Notes: generated by a model from the letters alone, not told the origin. A stretch of DNA of 64,000 nt from Deinococcus indicus (GCF_002198095.1 NZ_NHMK01000011.1:186001-250000), one strand, 5' to 3'; shown: positions 1-9,421, numbered from the stretch's first letter. Translations and numbers: made by a program.

Positions 1-1
1 G

Positions 2-172
2 ACCAGGGACCGTTACGCCGCGACCGAACACTACCGGCGGTACCGGGCGTTCCTGGCCAGCGAGATCGGCGACACGCCCATGGCGGACACCGTGGCCCTC
101 GCCGAGCGCCTGAAGGGCGGCGAGCTGCCCTGCGTGGACGCCCCGTTCCGCCCGGCCGGCGCCCGAGACTGA
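2..172 (+). CDS. C-terminal fragment of a BTAD-domain transcriptional regulator (partial)
   Basis: Only the last 56 codons lie in the window; the frame is open at base 2 and stops with TGA at 170-172. The visible peptide has the pattern of the last helices of a bacterial transcriptional activator domain (BTAD): an H-Y-R-R-Y-R-x-F-L helix, then E-I-G-D-T-P, then a helix ending in L-A-E-R-L. BTAD domains form helical repeats next to the DNA-binding domain in SARP-type or LuxR/ATPase-type regulators. The DNA-binding part is outside the window, so the subfamily and target are unknown. Confidence 0.55.
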   Translation, partial: TRDRYAATEHYRRYRAFLASEIGDTPMADTVALAERLKGGELPCVDAPFRPAGARD

Positions 173-274
173 TACGGCTGCCGGGCGGACGCAACCCGGC
201 CAGCGGCGCCGCATGGGAACAGCAGGCAGAGAAACGGCAGGCAGAGGAACAGCGCGACGGACAGAATCCGTATC
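171..274. repeat. Gene-free stretch with GATACGG/CCGTATC terminal inverted repeat and a 15-bp tandem repeat
   Basis: The intergenic region before the CBS gene is bounded by GATACGG (171-177) and its complement CCGTATC (268-274). Inside is a 15-bp unit repeated about 2.4 times (218-253, AACRGCAGGCAGAGR). The TGATACGG...CCGGGCG end resembles one end of the structured repeat at 58420-58492, so this could be a diverged member of the same family. No ORF with coding character was seen here. Confidence 0.35.
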
Positions 275-345
275 GCGCGCCGGTCATGCGCCGGTAACGG
301 GTCGGTAATGCCCTCACCGGACCCTCCAGGCATGGAGGTTTCCGA

Positions 346-792
346 GTGAGAGTTCTTGATCTGATGAGTACCCCCGTGATCACGGCCGTTCCTTCCCTGT
401 CGCTGCTGGACGCCGCGCACCTGATGCGCTCGCGGGGCGTGCGGCGCCTGCCGGTCCTGGCGGGCGACACGCTGGCCGGCATCGTCACCGACCGCGATCT
501 GCGCGAGGCGATGCCCAGCCGCGTGTCCAGCCTGTCGCCCTGGGAGGCCACCACGCGTCTGGCCGCCGTGACGGTCGCCGACGTGATGCGCCGCTCGGTC
601 CTGACCACCACCCCCGAAGCGGACGCCCGCGACGCGGCGTACACCATGCTCCGGCACCGAGTGGGCGCTCTCCCGGTGGTCGACGTGACGGGGCGCGTGG
701 TGGGCGTCGTGACCGTCAGCGACGTCCTGCGGGACTACGCGGCGACCAGCCCGGCCGCCGCGCTGGCCGCCGCTCCGGAGGGCGCGCGGTGA
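346..792 (+). CDS. Tandem CBS-domain protein
   Basis: The 148-aa protein consists almost wholly of two CBS motifs. The first (about residues 5-60) has the D-L-M-S-T-P-V start and G-I-V-T-D-R-D-L-R end; the second (about 78-130) ends in G-V-V-T-V-S-D-V-L. Such a Bateman pair usually binds adenosine nucleotides and acts as an energy sensor, free-standing or with a partner. Start is GTG 346, preceded by GGAGG (about 334). Its stop overlaps the start of the oxidase operon by 4 nt, so it is probably cotranscribed and may sense energy state next to a terminal oxidase. That link is inference from position. Confidence 0.85.
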   Translation: MRVLDLMSTPVITAVPSLSLLDAAHLMRSRGVRRLPVLAGDTLAGIVTDRDLREAMPSRVSSLSPWEATTRLAAVTVADVMRRSVLTTTPEADARDAAYTMLRHRVGALPVVDVTGRVVGVVTVSDVLRDYAATSPAAALAAAPEGAR

Positions 793-917
793 GCGCCCCG
801 CCCCCCGAGGAGCGCGGCGCCGCCCCGCGCGGCACGCTGGTCGTGATCCTCACGCTGCTGCTGAGCGTCCTGGGCCTGTGGATGCTGGTGCTGGGCGTGT
901 TGCAGGGGCGCGCGTGA
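789..917 (+). CDS. cbaD: ba3-type cytochrome oxidase subunit IIa (single-helix small subunit)
   Basis: This 42-aa ORF starts at GTG 789, overlapping the CBS stop (GTGA), and ends at 917, overlapping the next start by 4 nt. About residues 16-37 form one hydrophobic helix (T-L-V-V-I-L-T-L-L-L-S-V-L-G-L-W) after a short Pro/Glu-rich N-terminus. Size, single helix and position directly before subunits II and I match the subunit IIa gene of the Thermus ba3 oxidase operon (order D-B-A). It is easily missed because of its length. The call rests on context and topology rather than catalytic residues, which this subunit lacks. Confidence 0.7.
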   Translation: MSAPPPEERGAAPRGTLVVILTLLLSVLGLWMLVLGVLQGRA

Positions 918-1485
918 GCGGCGCCGACCCCGCCCCCCGCCTGGACCACCACACCCTGGAACGCTACGAGACGGCGTGGCTGGGCGTCGCGGTCGTCATG
1001 ACGGTCCTGCTGTTCGCAGGCGTGATCGCCAGCCTGATCAGCGGCACGTACCCGCTCCTGGGCGCCGGGACCGGCCACGCGCACGAAGGGCCGATCGTGA
1101 AGGGCCGCGTGGACCCCGCGCGACTGGCCGCCACGCCCTTCGCGAAGCCGGGTCTGGTGGTGGACCGCGCCGGGCAGCCGGTCCTGAACGACCGGGGCAC
1201 CCTGGACGCCTACCTCGTGGCCGGGGGCTTCACGTTCCAGCCGGCGGCGCTGCGCGTCCCGGCGGGCGTGCCCGTCACGCTGCACGTGACCGCCACCGAC
1301 GTCGTGCACGGCTTCCAGGTGACCGGCACGAACGTGAACGTGGAGATCCTGCCCGGCCACGTCGCCTCGCTGACCGTCACCTTCCGCCATCCCGGCGAGC
1401 AGCACGTCATCTGCAACGAGTACTGCGGCGCCGGGCATCACAACATGATCACCCGCTTCATCGTCGAAGCGCCCAGGGAGACTCC

Positions 1486-1489
<4 letters not shown>
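914..1489 (+). CDS. cbaB: Cytochrome c oxidase subunit II, ba3 type (CuA)
   Basis: The 191-aa protein has one N-terminal membrane helix (about residues 25-45) and a C-terminal cupredoxin domain. The binuclear CuA ligands are visible: H132 in V-H-G-F, then C167, C171, H175 and M178 in the C-N-E-Y-C-G-A-G-H-H-N-M segment. It accepts electrons from cytochrome c on the outer face and passes them to subunit I. GTG 914 is chosen because it overlaps the preceding stop by 4 nt; an in-frame upstream extension exists but would overlap the IIa gene. Confidence 0.93.
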
Positions 1490-3212
<1,723 letters not shown>

Positions 3213-3216
<4 letters not shown>

Positions 3217-3671
3217 GCGGCGCCCACCCCGGCCCCCCGGCCGGTCCCAGGCCCGCTCCCGAGGACCGCTGGTTCACCCGCCGGCAGGTCGCGGCCTTCG
3301 CCGCCGTCCTGGCGATGGCCGCCGCCCTCGGCACCGCCGCGTACCAGACCGGAGGTCGGCTGGCCGGCACCGGCGGAGGCGCGGTCGTCACGGCCGCCGC
3401 CGGCAGCCCACCGGACGGGCGCGCCCTGTACGCCGCCAGTTGCGCCGGCTGTCACGGCCCGGACGCCGCCGGCGCCCTCGGCCCGGCCCTGCGCGCCTCG
3501 GCCGGCTGGCGCGGCGCCGACTTCACGCGGGCCGTTCTGGAGGGCCGGACCCCCGACGGCCGCCAGCTGGGCGCCGTGATGCCCCGCTTCGCGGCCGTGG
3601 GCCTGGACGGCTCGGCCCCCACCCAGGCGCAACTGGACGCCCTGCACGCCTACCTGAAGACCCTGCCCTGA
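3213..3671 (+). CDS. Membrane-anchored class I cytochrome c
   Basis: The 152-aa protein has a cytoplasmic N-terminus, one membrane anchor (about residues 25-47) and a mono-haem cytochrome c domain with C77-A-G-C80-H81. M123 in V-M-P-R-F is the probable sixth haem ligand. It starts at GTG 3213, overlapping cbaA by 4 nt, and is the last gene of the oxidase operon. It is probably the electron donor to CuA. The following 20 nt are GC-rich with no clear terminator before the tRNA promoter. Confidence 0.88.
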
Positions 3672-3693
3672 GCAGCGCGGCGCGGGGGCGGGA

Positions 3694-3722
3694 TTGACAG
3701 GCCGCCCCCGCGCCCTTAAGCT
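3694..3722 (+). promoter_or_regulatory. Promoter of tRNA-His/tRNA-Leu
   Basis: A near-consensus sigma-70-type promoter: TTGACA (3694-3699), a 17-nt spacer and TAAGCT (3717-3722). Transcription would start near 3729, about 27 nt before tRNA-His. Confidence 0.8.
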
Positions 3723-3755
3723 GTGTGGGCCTGACAGGACGTGGGCAGAGATACG

Positions 3756-3832
<77 letters not shown>

Positions 3833-3836
3833 CACC

Positions 3837-3880
3837 TTCCGGCCCACAGCAGCGATGCAGCGGGCCGGAACTCTTTTTTT
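3837..3880 (+). terminator. Rho-independent terminator after tRNA-His
   Basis: The 9-bp stem TTCCGGCCC/GGGCCGGAA (3837-3845, 3862-3870) is followed by CTCTTTTTTT. tRNA-Leu lies just after it, so that gene either depends on read-through or has its own weak promoter. Confidence 0.88.
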
Positions 3881-3892
3881 GCACGGCGGTGC

Positions 3893-3978
<86 letters not shown>

Positions 3979-3986
3979 CACAAGGC

Positions 3987-4020
3987 GGCCGGCTTCTTCC
4001 CTGACGGGGGGGAGCCGGCC
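3987..4020 (+). terminator. Hairpin after tRNA-Leu (weak terminator)
   Basis: An 8-bp GC-rich stem GGCCGGCT/AGCCGGCC, with further C/G pairing inside, directly follows the tRNA. There is no T-run, so termination would be factor-assisted or weak. Confidence 0.5.
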
Positions 4021-4197
4021 GTCACTTGCAGCGGGGCAGGCGCGGCCCACTGCGGGCCAAATGCACTATGATGCTTGGCGGCATGTCGCGCGCCCCCGGT
4101 GGGGACGCGAGCGGCACGGCAGAATCAACAGAGGAACGCGTCCCTGACCGCCGCCCCACTGTGGGGCGCAGGTCCGGACACGCAGACGGGAGACCCA

Positions 4198-5496
4198 ATG
4201 GCAGAGCTGATCAGCAGAGAAGGCAACAAGGTGGAATTCAAGGTGTCGGTGCCGGCCGCCGAAGTGAACCGCGCATACGACCAGGTGTGGGCCGGACTGG
4301 CGCGCGACGTGCGCGTCCCCGGGTTCCGCCCCGGCAAGGCGCCCCGCAAGGTCATCGAGGGCCGCGTCGGGAAGGGTTACGTCGAGCAGGAAGTGCGTGA
4401 CCGCCTGCTGGAAACCCACTACTCCCAGGCTGCCCGCGAACTGAAGCTCAGCCTCGTGGACGCCAACATCGACCCCCAGCCCCTCAAGAGCGGCCAGGCC
4501 TTCGAGTTCACCGTCAAGGGCGAGACCTACCCCGAAGTGACCCTCGCGGACTGGAGCGGCCTGAGCCTCAGCGCCGCCGCGCCCGAGATCACCGACGAGG
4601 TGCTGGACCGCACCCTGAGCGACCTGCAGGAACGCAACGCGACCTTCGACGACGCCGACCGCGCCATCGAGGCCAGCGATCAGGTGACCATCGAGGAGCA
4701 GGGCGAGGACGGCGGCACGTACCCCGTGTACCTGGACGTCGCCGAGGCGCACGTGCGCGACGCGCTGCTGGGCAAGAACAAGGGTGACACCGTCGAGATC
4801 ACCGTGCCCGCCCACCAGCACGGCGACCACGAGCACGCCGAGCACACCGTCACGGTGAAGATCGTGGACGTGAAGACCAAGAAGCTGCAGGAACTGGACG
4901 ACGAGTTCGCCAAGAGCCTGAACTTCGAGTCCCTGGAGCGCCTGCGCACCGACCTGAAGGCCGAGCTGGAGCGCCGCGCCACCCAGGAAGGCGAGGCCGC
5001 CCGCCGCGAGGAGTTCATCGATCACCTCGTCGCCGGCATGACGGCCGACATTCCCCAGGCGTTGCTGGACCGCCGCCGTGAGGCGATGCAGGCCGAGATC
5101 CAGGACGACCTGGGCCGCCAGGGCGTCAAGTGGGGCGAGTACGAGGCCTTCATGAAGGAGCAGGGCAAGCTCGACGAGTTCATGGCGGACCTCGGCAAGA
5201 ACGCCGAGACCCGCGTGAAGCGTGACCTGGCCCTGGAGAAACTGGCCGAGGACCTGAACGTTCAGGTCAGCGACGCCGAGTTCAACCAGACCATGACGGC
5301 CCTGGCGCAGGCGAACGGCCTGAGCCCCGCCGACCTGAGCAAGCAGCTCGGGCCGAACGGCATCAACTCGTACTACATCAGCCTGACGCGCGAGAAGGCG
5401 CTGCAGCAGGCCATTGCGCAGCTGGCGGGCGGTCAGACCGAAGCCGCCGCCGAAGAGGCCAGCACCGAAGAGAGCAGCGCGGAAGCCGCCGAGTAA
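4198..5496 (+). CDS. tig: Trigger factor, ribosome-bound chaperone/PPIase
   Basis: The 432-aa protein has the three trigger-factor parts. The N-terminal ribosome-binding domain carries the signature V-P-G-F-R-P-G-K-A-P (about residues 40-49). The central FKBP-like PPIase domain (about 150-240) has an unusual His-rich loop (H-Q-H-G-D-H-E-H-A-E-H). The C-terminal helical arms make up the remainder. It binds ribosomal protein L23 and shields nascent chains. ATG 4198 follows a GGGAGA ribosome site. A TATGAT box at about 4068-4073 is a plausible -10, giving a leader of about 120 nt. It is the last chromosomal gene before the prophage. Confidence 0.96.
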   Translation: MAELISREGNKVEFKVSVPAAEVNRAYDQVWAGLARDVRVPGFRPGKAPRKVIEGRVGKGYVEQEVRDRLLETHYSQAARELKLSLVDANIDPQPLKSGQAFEFTVKGETYPEVTLADWSGLSLSAAAPEITDEVLDRTLSDLQERNATFDDADRAIEASDQVTIEEQGEDGGTYPVYLDVAEAHVRDALLGKNKGDTVEITVPAHQHGDHEHAEHTVTVKIVDVKTKKLQELDDEFAKSLNFESLERLRTDLKAELERRATQEGEAARREEFIDHLVAGMTADIPQALLDRRREAMQAEIQDDLGRQGVKWGEYEAFMKEQGKLDEFMADLGKNAETRVKRDLALEKLAEDLNVQVSDAEFNQTMTALAQANGLSPADLSKQLGPNGINSYYISLTREKALQQAIAQLAGGQTEAAAEEASTEESSAEAAE

Positions 5497-5508
5497 ACCG
5501 GCGTCCGG

Positions 5509-5547
5509 AAGGAGGGGGAGTGTCCTGCGGGGCGCTCCCCCCTTTTT
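5509..5547 (+). terminator. Terminator of tig
   Basis: The G-rich arm AGGAGGGGGAG (about 5510-5520) pairs with CTCCCCCC (5535-5542), followed by TTTTT. It lies against the phage end, so the insertion left the tig transcription unit intact. Confidence 0.85.
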
Positions 5548-5640
5548 GTCACGCGAAAAATTAACTGTCAAAGTTCGAACAAATTAAGTGTCACTGCCGT
5601 TGACACGTATTTCTTTCCAGATTGACAGATAATTCTTTTC
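5548..5640. repeat. Phage right end: four TTGACA-type transposase-site candidates
   Basis: Four copies of a TTGACANNTAATTNTTT-like motif lie in 93 bp. Two point left (complement strand, 5548-5571 and 5577-5593) and two point right (5600-5618 and 5622-5640). The outermost is inverted relative to the single clear copy at 40269-40292. Multiple sites at both ends are the usual arrangement for MuA-type transposases. Some copies could also act as -35 boxes. Confidence 0.6.
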
Positions 5641-5689
5641 ATACACTCCGGTGAGCAACTGCTCTGATCTTCGGTTTCGAGAGTCTATA

Positions 5690-5715
5690 ACGCCCCCGCA
5701 AATCTGCGGGGGCGT
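5690..5715 (-). terminator. Terminator hairpin at the end of the late operon
   Basis: A perfect 11-bp stem ACGCCCCCGCA/TGCGGGGGCGT with loop AATC lies just past the last late gene. On the minus strand it is followed by TTATAGA, a weak T-rich tail. Confidence 0.7.
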
Positions 5716-5741
5716 CTGCCTTCGGCGCAAGTTGTCCGTGC

Positions 5742-5966
5742 CTATTCGCGCTCAGGCCAGTGCCAGGTGCCCGGCTTCTGGCCACTCTGATCTTCCTGCA
5801 CCGCTGTGTTGAAGAACTGCCCTGTGGGGTTGAGGACGCAGAGTCCGACCGCGCCGCCCTCTCCCACCTGGGTGATGATGGCCGCCCGATGCTCTGGCTT
5901 GTACTCGCCGCCTGGGGTGCCGTACGCCACGTAATGCACGATCCGGCCGACGCTTGGTGCTGTCAC
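5742..5966 (-). CDS. Small phage protein of unknown function
   Basis: The 74-aa product starts at GTG 5966, overlapping the upstream stop by 4 nt. It opens with V-G-R-I-V-H-Y-V and closes with G-T-W-H-W-P-E, a layout I recognise from small phage and prophage proteins of unknown role. There is no membrane segment or signal peptide. It is the last gene of the late operon. A longer in-frame extension upstream is the shadow of the neighbouring lipoprotein gene. Confidence 0.7.
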   Translation of the reverse strand: MTAPSVGRIVHYVAYGTPGGEYKPEHRAAIITQVGEGGAVGLCVLNPTGQFFNTAVQEDQSGQKPGTWHWPERE

Positions 5967-6358
5967 TGGCGCACCTGCGCACGGTGCGTGCTGCCGCTGG
6001 CGCGCTTGTACGTGGCGACGGCGCTCAGGCGGCTGCCGCGCATGGGAAGCACGAAGTTTCGGCCTGCGGGCAGCTGGGGCACGGTGCAGAGGATGTCCCG
6101 CACGTCGACGCGGCAGTACTCCGGCGTGTTGATGCGCAGGCCGTCGCCGCTCACGCGCAGCACCAGGTCGTAGGCGTCCAGGCTGCCCGCGTAGAACGCC
6201 ACCTTGGAGTACTCGCCCCACGTGGCGGACAGGAACGCGCGGCCGCCGTCGCTGGGATCCACAACGGCCACCGCGCCACCTCCCACGCTCGGAACGGCCG
6301 CTGGTGCGCACGCGGCCAGCGTCAGCAGGCACGCCAGCGCGAGAGCGCGCCGCATCAC
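5963..6358 (-). CDS. Phage lipoprotein of unknown function
   Basis: The 131-aa protein begins with a lipoprotein signal peptide (R-R basic start, hydrophobic A-L-A-L-A-C-L-L-T-L, lipobox L-A-A-C at about residue 17). The mature part looks like a small beta-rich domain with two Cys. It overlaps both neighbours by 4 nt. Its place in the lysis end suggests an envelope role such as an outer spanin-like or exclusion protein, but no family was recognised. Confidence 0.65.
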   Translation of the reverse strand: MMRRALALACLLTLAACAPAAVPSVGGGAVAVVDPSDGGRAFLSATWGEYSKVAFYAGSLDAYDLVLRVSGDGLRINTPEYCRVDVRDILCTVPQLPAGRNFVLPMRGSRLSAVATYKRASGSTHRAQVRQ

Positions 6359-6771
6359 TGCACACCGCCGGGCGCCACGTCGTCAGCATCCACGACGGGG
6401 GCCGGGAACACGCGCAGGAACGCGGACTCGATCAGGGCGGCCAGCGCCTCACCTTCCAGGAAGGGCAGCACCCAGCGTTCGATCCCGTCCGGCAGGGCGG
6501 CGCGGGCGGCCACCACGAACACTGCCTGGGCGATCTTGGCGCGGCTGGTGCCCGCGAAGATTCCCTGAAGCTCCTGAGCGGCCTTCACGGCGGACTCCGC
6601 GAGCTTGCCCAGGCTGTCGTAGGTGACGTTGCCGCGCAGGATGGCCTGTCCCTGGCGCAGCAGATCCGGCAGGTAGTGATCAGCCCAGGCGTCCAGCGCG
6701 GCGGTCTGGGTGGAAGTGGCGGCCCCGAGGGCGAGGGTGCCGGTCAGAAGGGTCAGAAGCTGCTTTTTCAT
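6355..6771 (-). CDS. Signal-peptide phage protein, possibly holin-LLH-like
   Basis: The 138-aa product has an N-terminal hydrophobic stretch (about residues 4-22). A helical C-terminal region follows with A-E-S-A-V-K-A-A-Q-E, a Lys-containing turn and a late acidic helix (L-I-E-S-A-F). That pattern recalls the C-terminal domain of LL-H-type holins, but the match is weak and only by eye. It lies between the amidase and lipoprotein genes. A short perfect hairpin (6794-6811) precedes it. Confidence 0.6.
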   Translation of the reverse strand: MKKQLLTLLTGTLALGAATSTQTAALDAWADHYLPDLLRQGQAILRGNVTYDSLGKLAESAVKAAQELQGIFAGTSRAKIAQAVFVVAARAALPDGIERWVLPFLEGEALAALIESAFLRVFPAPVVDADDVAPGGVQ

Positions 6772-6846
6772 CGTGTTCTCCAGAGACGGGAACGGCCCAC
6801 CGTGGTGGGCCTGGGCGGATTGGAACGCGCCGGAGCGCGGGCGGAC

Positions 6847-7419
6847 CTACAGGGCGCGGGCGATCGCGTCAGCGATTGGCGTGAGCATGGCGATGCGGGC
6901 GGCCTTCCCGGCGGTACCCGTGGGGGGCGCGTGCATGAGGCTGTCGAACTCGATCATCACGGCGGGTCGACTGTCCGGGAACGCGTCGATGTACAGGCCC
7001 TTGAACCGGCTGTGGCTGCTGGGTTCGCACCAGCTGGCCGCGCCCTGCTTGAGGGTGGGCGCGATGAGCTGCGCGAGGCGCCGACTGGGCTCACCAGGGG
7101 CGTGATAGACGCCGCTGCGGTGACGGGACGGCTTGAAGACCATGTCCCAGTGCAGGCTGATCAGCGCAGCCGCGCCTAGCCCGGCGGCCATGCGCGTACG
7201 CCAGGAGAGATCCGGCTTGGGTCCGTCGTTCCCGTCATGGGTGAGGACCACGCGGAATCCGCGCCCTACCAGCAGGAACTTCAGCGTGACGGCCATTTCG
7301 AGGTTGGCGTCCGCTTCGGTGCGGTCGCCGTGTACGCAGCCAGGGTCGTAGCCCAGCACGCCACGCGTACTGCCGTGGCCAGGGTCCAGCACGATGATCT
7401 TTTCGCGGTACTTCGTCAT
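6847..7419 (-). CDS. N-acetylmuramoyl-L-alanine amidase (endolysin)
   Basis: The 190-aa protein is a single Amidase_3 domain. The zinc and catalytic residues are visible in order: H in V-L-D-P-G-H-G, E in the R-T-E-A-D-A-N-L helix, H in I-S-L-H-W-D, and the catalytic E in M-I-E-F-D. It would cleave the amide bond between muramic acid and the stem peptide during lysis. No signal peptide is seen, so it needs a holin. ATG 7419 is used because the longer in-frame extension overlaps the terminator and membrane gene upstream. Confidence 0.9.
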   Translation of the reverse strand: MTKYREKIIVLDPGHGSTRGVLGYDPGCVHGDRTEADANLEMAVTLKFLLVGRGFRVVLTHDGNDGPKPDLSWRTRMAAGLGAAALISLHWDMVFKPSRHRSGVYHAPGEPSRRLAQLIAPTLKQGAASWCEPSSHSRFKGLYIDAFPDSRPAVMIEFDSLMHAPPTGTAGKAARIAMLTPIADAIARAL

Positions 7420-7440
7420 CTCGGGGGCCTCCAGGGCGTG

Positions 7441-7472
7441 AAAAACGCACCCGGCCTGCGGCGCGGGTGCGT
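7441..7472 (-). terminator. Rho-independent terminator between membrane gene and amidase
   Basis: On the minus strand the 9-bp stem ACGCACCCG/CGGGTGCGT is followed directly by TTTTT. It sits inside the lysis cassette, before the amidase start, so it would attenuate amidase expression unless antiterminated. Confidence 0.82.
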
Positions 7473-7487
7473 GGGGTAGTGAGTGGA

Positions 7488-7907
7488 TTAGGAAAGGGGG
7501 CGAAGACGCGTGGTAAGAGTATTCACGAAGCGGGCGAGACCGATCAGCAGCACTGTGAACGCCGGGTACACCAGGAGGAGATACGGTGACGCGCCGGCCA
7601 GGGCGCCGCCCACACCGGCGGGGACTTGCAGCACCAGGAGCAGAGCACTGAGGGCCGCACCGACCTTCAGGTCCGGGAACTCCCGCAGGCGCAGCCACAG
7701 CCACCAGCGCAGCCAGTACGCGACGTTGCTGGGCGTGTGGGGCGGGGGGAAGGCCACGCGCAGGTACCGTTGCAGGGCGGCCAGCATGACGAGGGCGGAC
7801 CACGCCAGCAGGACGCGCAGGACGCTGGTGACGATGTACCCCAGCACGGGGTCCGTGATGATGGGGCCGTTGTAGGCGGCGTTCCAAGCCTGGGCAAGTT
7901 CAAGCAT
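7488..7907 (-). CDS. Phage membrane protein, candidate holin component
   Basis: The 139-aa protein has about three hydrophobic segments (about residues 22-45, 80-98 and 105-125) with short charged loops and a basic C-terminus. It overlaps the upstream membrane gene by 8 nt and precedes the amidase, the usual place for a holin. No family signature was recognised, so holin is inferred from context and topology. Confidence 0.7.
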   Translation of the reverse strand: MLELAQAWNAAYNGPIITDPVLGYIVTSVLRVLLAWSALVMLAALQRYLRVAFPPPHTPSNVAYWLRWWLWLRLREFPDLKVGAALSALLLVLQVPAGVGGALAGASPYLLLVYPAFTVLLIGLARFVNTLTTRLRPLS

Positions 7908-8295
7908 CGGCGGGCTCCTTGGTGCCGGACAACTCAGGCGGTTGTGGGTCGGTGGGCGGCGGCGGGAGATCGTCCGGCACGCCCGGCAGGCGCTTGATGG
8001 CGGAGAGGATCACCAGGAACAGCCAGCCGGGGCCACGCGGCCCGAGGGTGTGGCCGGCGATCGCGGCGACCAGGAGGACCGGCACAAGGTCCAGCGAGAG
8101 CGGGACATGCCGCGCACCCTCCGCCACGGCCATGCCCACGACGGCGGTGCTGATGAGGTTGGCGGTCAGGACGCGCCGGGCGGGCCAGGGCTTGCCGCTG
8201 CCTGCGAGGGCTGTGGCGTGCATGCCGGCGGCCACCACACCGGCGGCAGCGACCACAGCCAGGGCGTAGGTGTCGAGCGTCGGATCAAGGGCCAC
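7900..8295 (-). CDS. Phage membrane protein, candidate holin or antiholin
   Basis: The 131-aa product has about three to four hydrophobic segments in the first 95 residues. It ends in a Pro-rich hydrophilic tail (P-P-P-P-T-D-P-Q-P-P-E). It is the first gene of the lysis cassette and overlaps the next membrane gene. Two adjacent small membrane genes before an endolysin often form a holin/antiholin pair. Function is inferred. Confidence 0.68.
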   Translation of the reverse strand: MALDPTLDTYALAVVAAAGVVAAGMHATALAGSGKPWPARRVLTANLISTAVVGMAVAEGARHVPLSLDLVPVLLVAAIAGHTLGPRGPGWLFLVILSAIKRLPGVPDDLPPPPTDPQPPELSGTKEPADA

Positions 8296-8413
8296 GGGGA
8301 CCTCCTACGGCCTGAACATATTTTTCACTAAGACTTATCGGGTAGACTAAACGAACAGCGGCCCTCGCGGCGTTCCAGCGCCCAGGGCCTCTGCACCTTG
8401 TCGGAGGTACAGC

Positions 8414-9409
8414 ATGAAAGAGACTAGCACCACGCCAGTGGCGTCCATGCCCCATGACTACTGGGACAGCCTGACGCGAGAGAAGCGCGAGAAGATCGTG
8501 CGCCAGGCGCTGAAACGCCGGGACGTGCCCACCCTGGTCAGCCTGACCATGCACAACCTGCTGTCCTACGGGCGTGGCGGGGCGCACACCAGCCTGCACA
8601 CGATGCGCGCCTACGCCACAGGCGTCCGCGCCTACCTCGCCTACGCGTTGCCCCTCGGGTGGAAGCGGCTGTGCGAGCACGACACCGACCTGACGATCGG
8701 GTACATCCGGGCGCTCGAGCGGGCCGGGGTGAAGCCGGGCACCATCAACGCCAGGCGCAGCGCCGCACGTGCGCTGTACCGCGCCCTGCGCTGGGCGGGC
8801 GTCCTGCACGCGGACCCGTTCGCCGACACCCCCAGGGCGCAGGACCGCGAGGAACGCTGGACCAAGCGGGAGGCGTACAGCCGCGAGGACATCGACGCGC
8901 TGCTGGCGATCGCCGATCCGGACGAAACGCGCCTGGTGCTGCTGGGAGCGCACGGGGCGCTGAGAATGGCGGAGCTGACCAGTCTGCGGTGGGAGCACGT
9001 CAACCTCCTGAAGCGAACCATGGTGATCACGGGGAAAGGGCGAAAGACGGCGACCGTGCACCTGTCGCAGCCACTGACGGCCGCGCTGGAGCAGGTGCCG
9101 GCCGGGGACCGGAGCGGACATGTCCTGCCGTGGCAGAACCCGAAGACGGTGCGCCTGGTGCTGCGGGCGTTGTGCCACCACGCGGACGTCCAGTACGCCA
9201 AGAGGCAGGTTCACGGCCTCCGACACGCATCGGCGACGATGCTGCTGGACCAGTGCGGGGACATCTTCGTGGTGGCCAGACACCTGCGCCACAGCAGTGT
9301 GGGCACGACCGAGGCGTACGCCAAATTGAACAACCGGAAGCTGACGGACGCGCTGGCGACGTGGGATGACGACGAAGGGGCGGCGGGGGCGGTGGTTGCG
9401 GCGTCCTGA
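8414..9409 (+). CDS. Tyrosine recombinase on the opposite strand to the late genes
   Basis: The 331-aa protein has a SAM-like core-binding domain (about residues 55-150) and a catalytic domain (about 160-320). Visible catalytic elements are R in G-A-L-R-M-A-E-L-T, K in G-K-G-R-K-T, H-x-x-R in V-H-G-L-R-H-A-S, H/R in R-H-L-R-H-S-S and the nucleophile Y in T-T-E-A-Y-A-K-L. GGAGG precedes ATG 8414 and TAGACT (8344-8349) is a possible -10. It is flanked by the tailspike and lysis genes and has its own terminator. The phage already has a transposase, so this may serve inversion, resolution or cargo functions. It is Xer-like in style. Confidence 0.9.
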   Translation: MKETSTTPVASMPHDYWDSLTREKREKIVRQALKRRDVPTLVSLTMHNLLSYGRGGAHTSLHTMRAYATGVRAYLAYALPLGWKRLCEHDTDLTIGYIRALERAGVKPGTINARRSAARALYRALRWAGVLHADPFADTPRAQDREERWTKREAYSREDIDALLAIADPDETRLVLLGAHGALRMAELTSLRWEHVNLLKRTMVITGKGRKTATVHLSQPLTAALEQVPAGDRSGHVLPWQNPKTVRLVLRALCHHADVQYAKRQVHGLRHASATMLLDQCGDIFVVARHLRHSSVGTTEAYAKLNNRKLTDALATWDDDEGAAGAVVAAS

Positions 9410-9421
9410 GTTCGAACCGAT

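Noticed and set aside
4066..5571. A 501-codon minus-strand frame across tig that looks Leu/Val/Gly repetitive
   Set aside because: It is the antisense of trigger factor codon usage; the apparent repeats mirror Glu/Lys-Leu codons of tig.
8414..9409. Tyrosine recombinase as the main integrase of the prophage
   Set aside because: The ends, gene order and the MuA/MuB pair indicate integration by transposition. No tRNA-derived attachment site or direct repeat pair lies at the phage borders near this gene.
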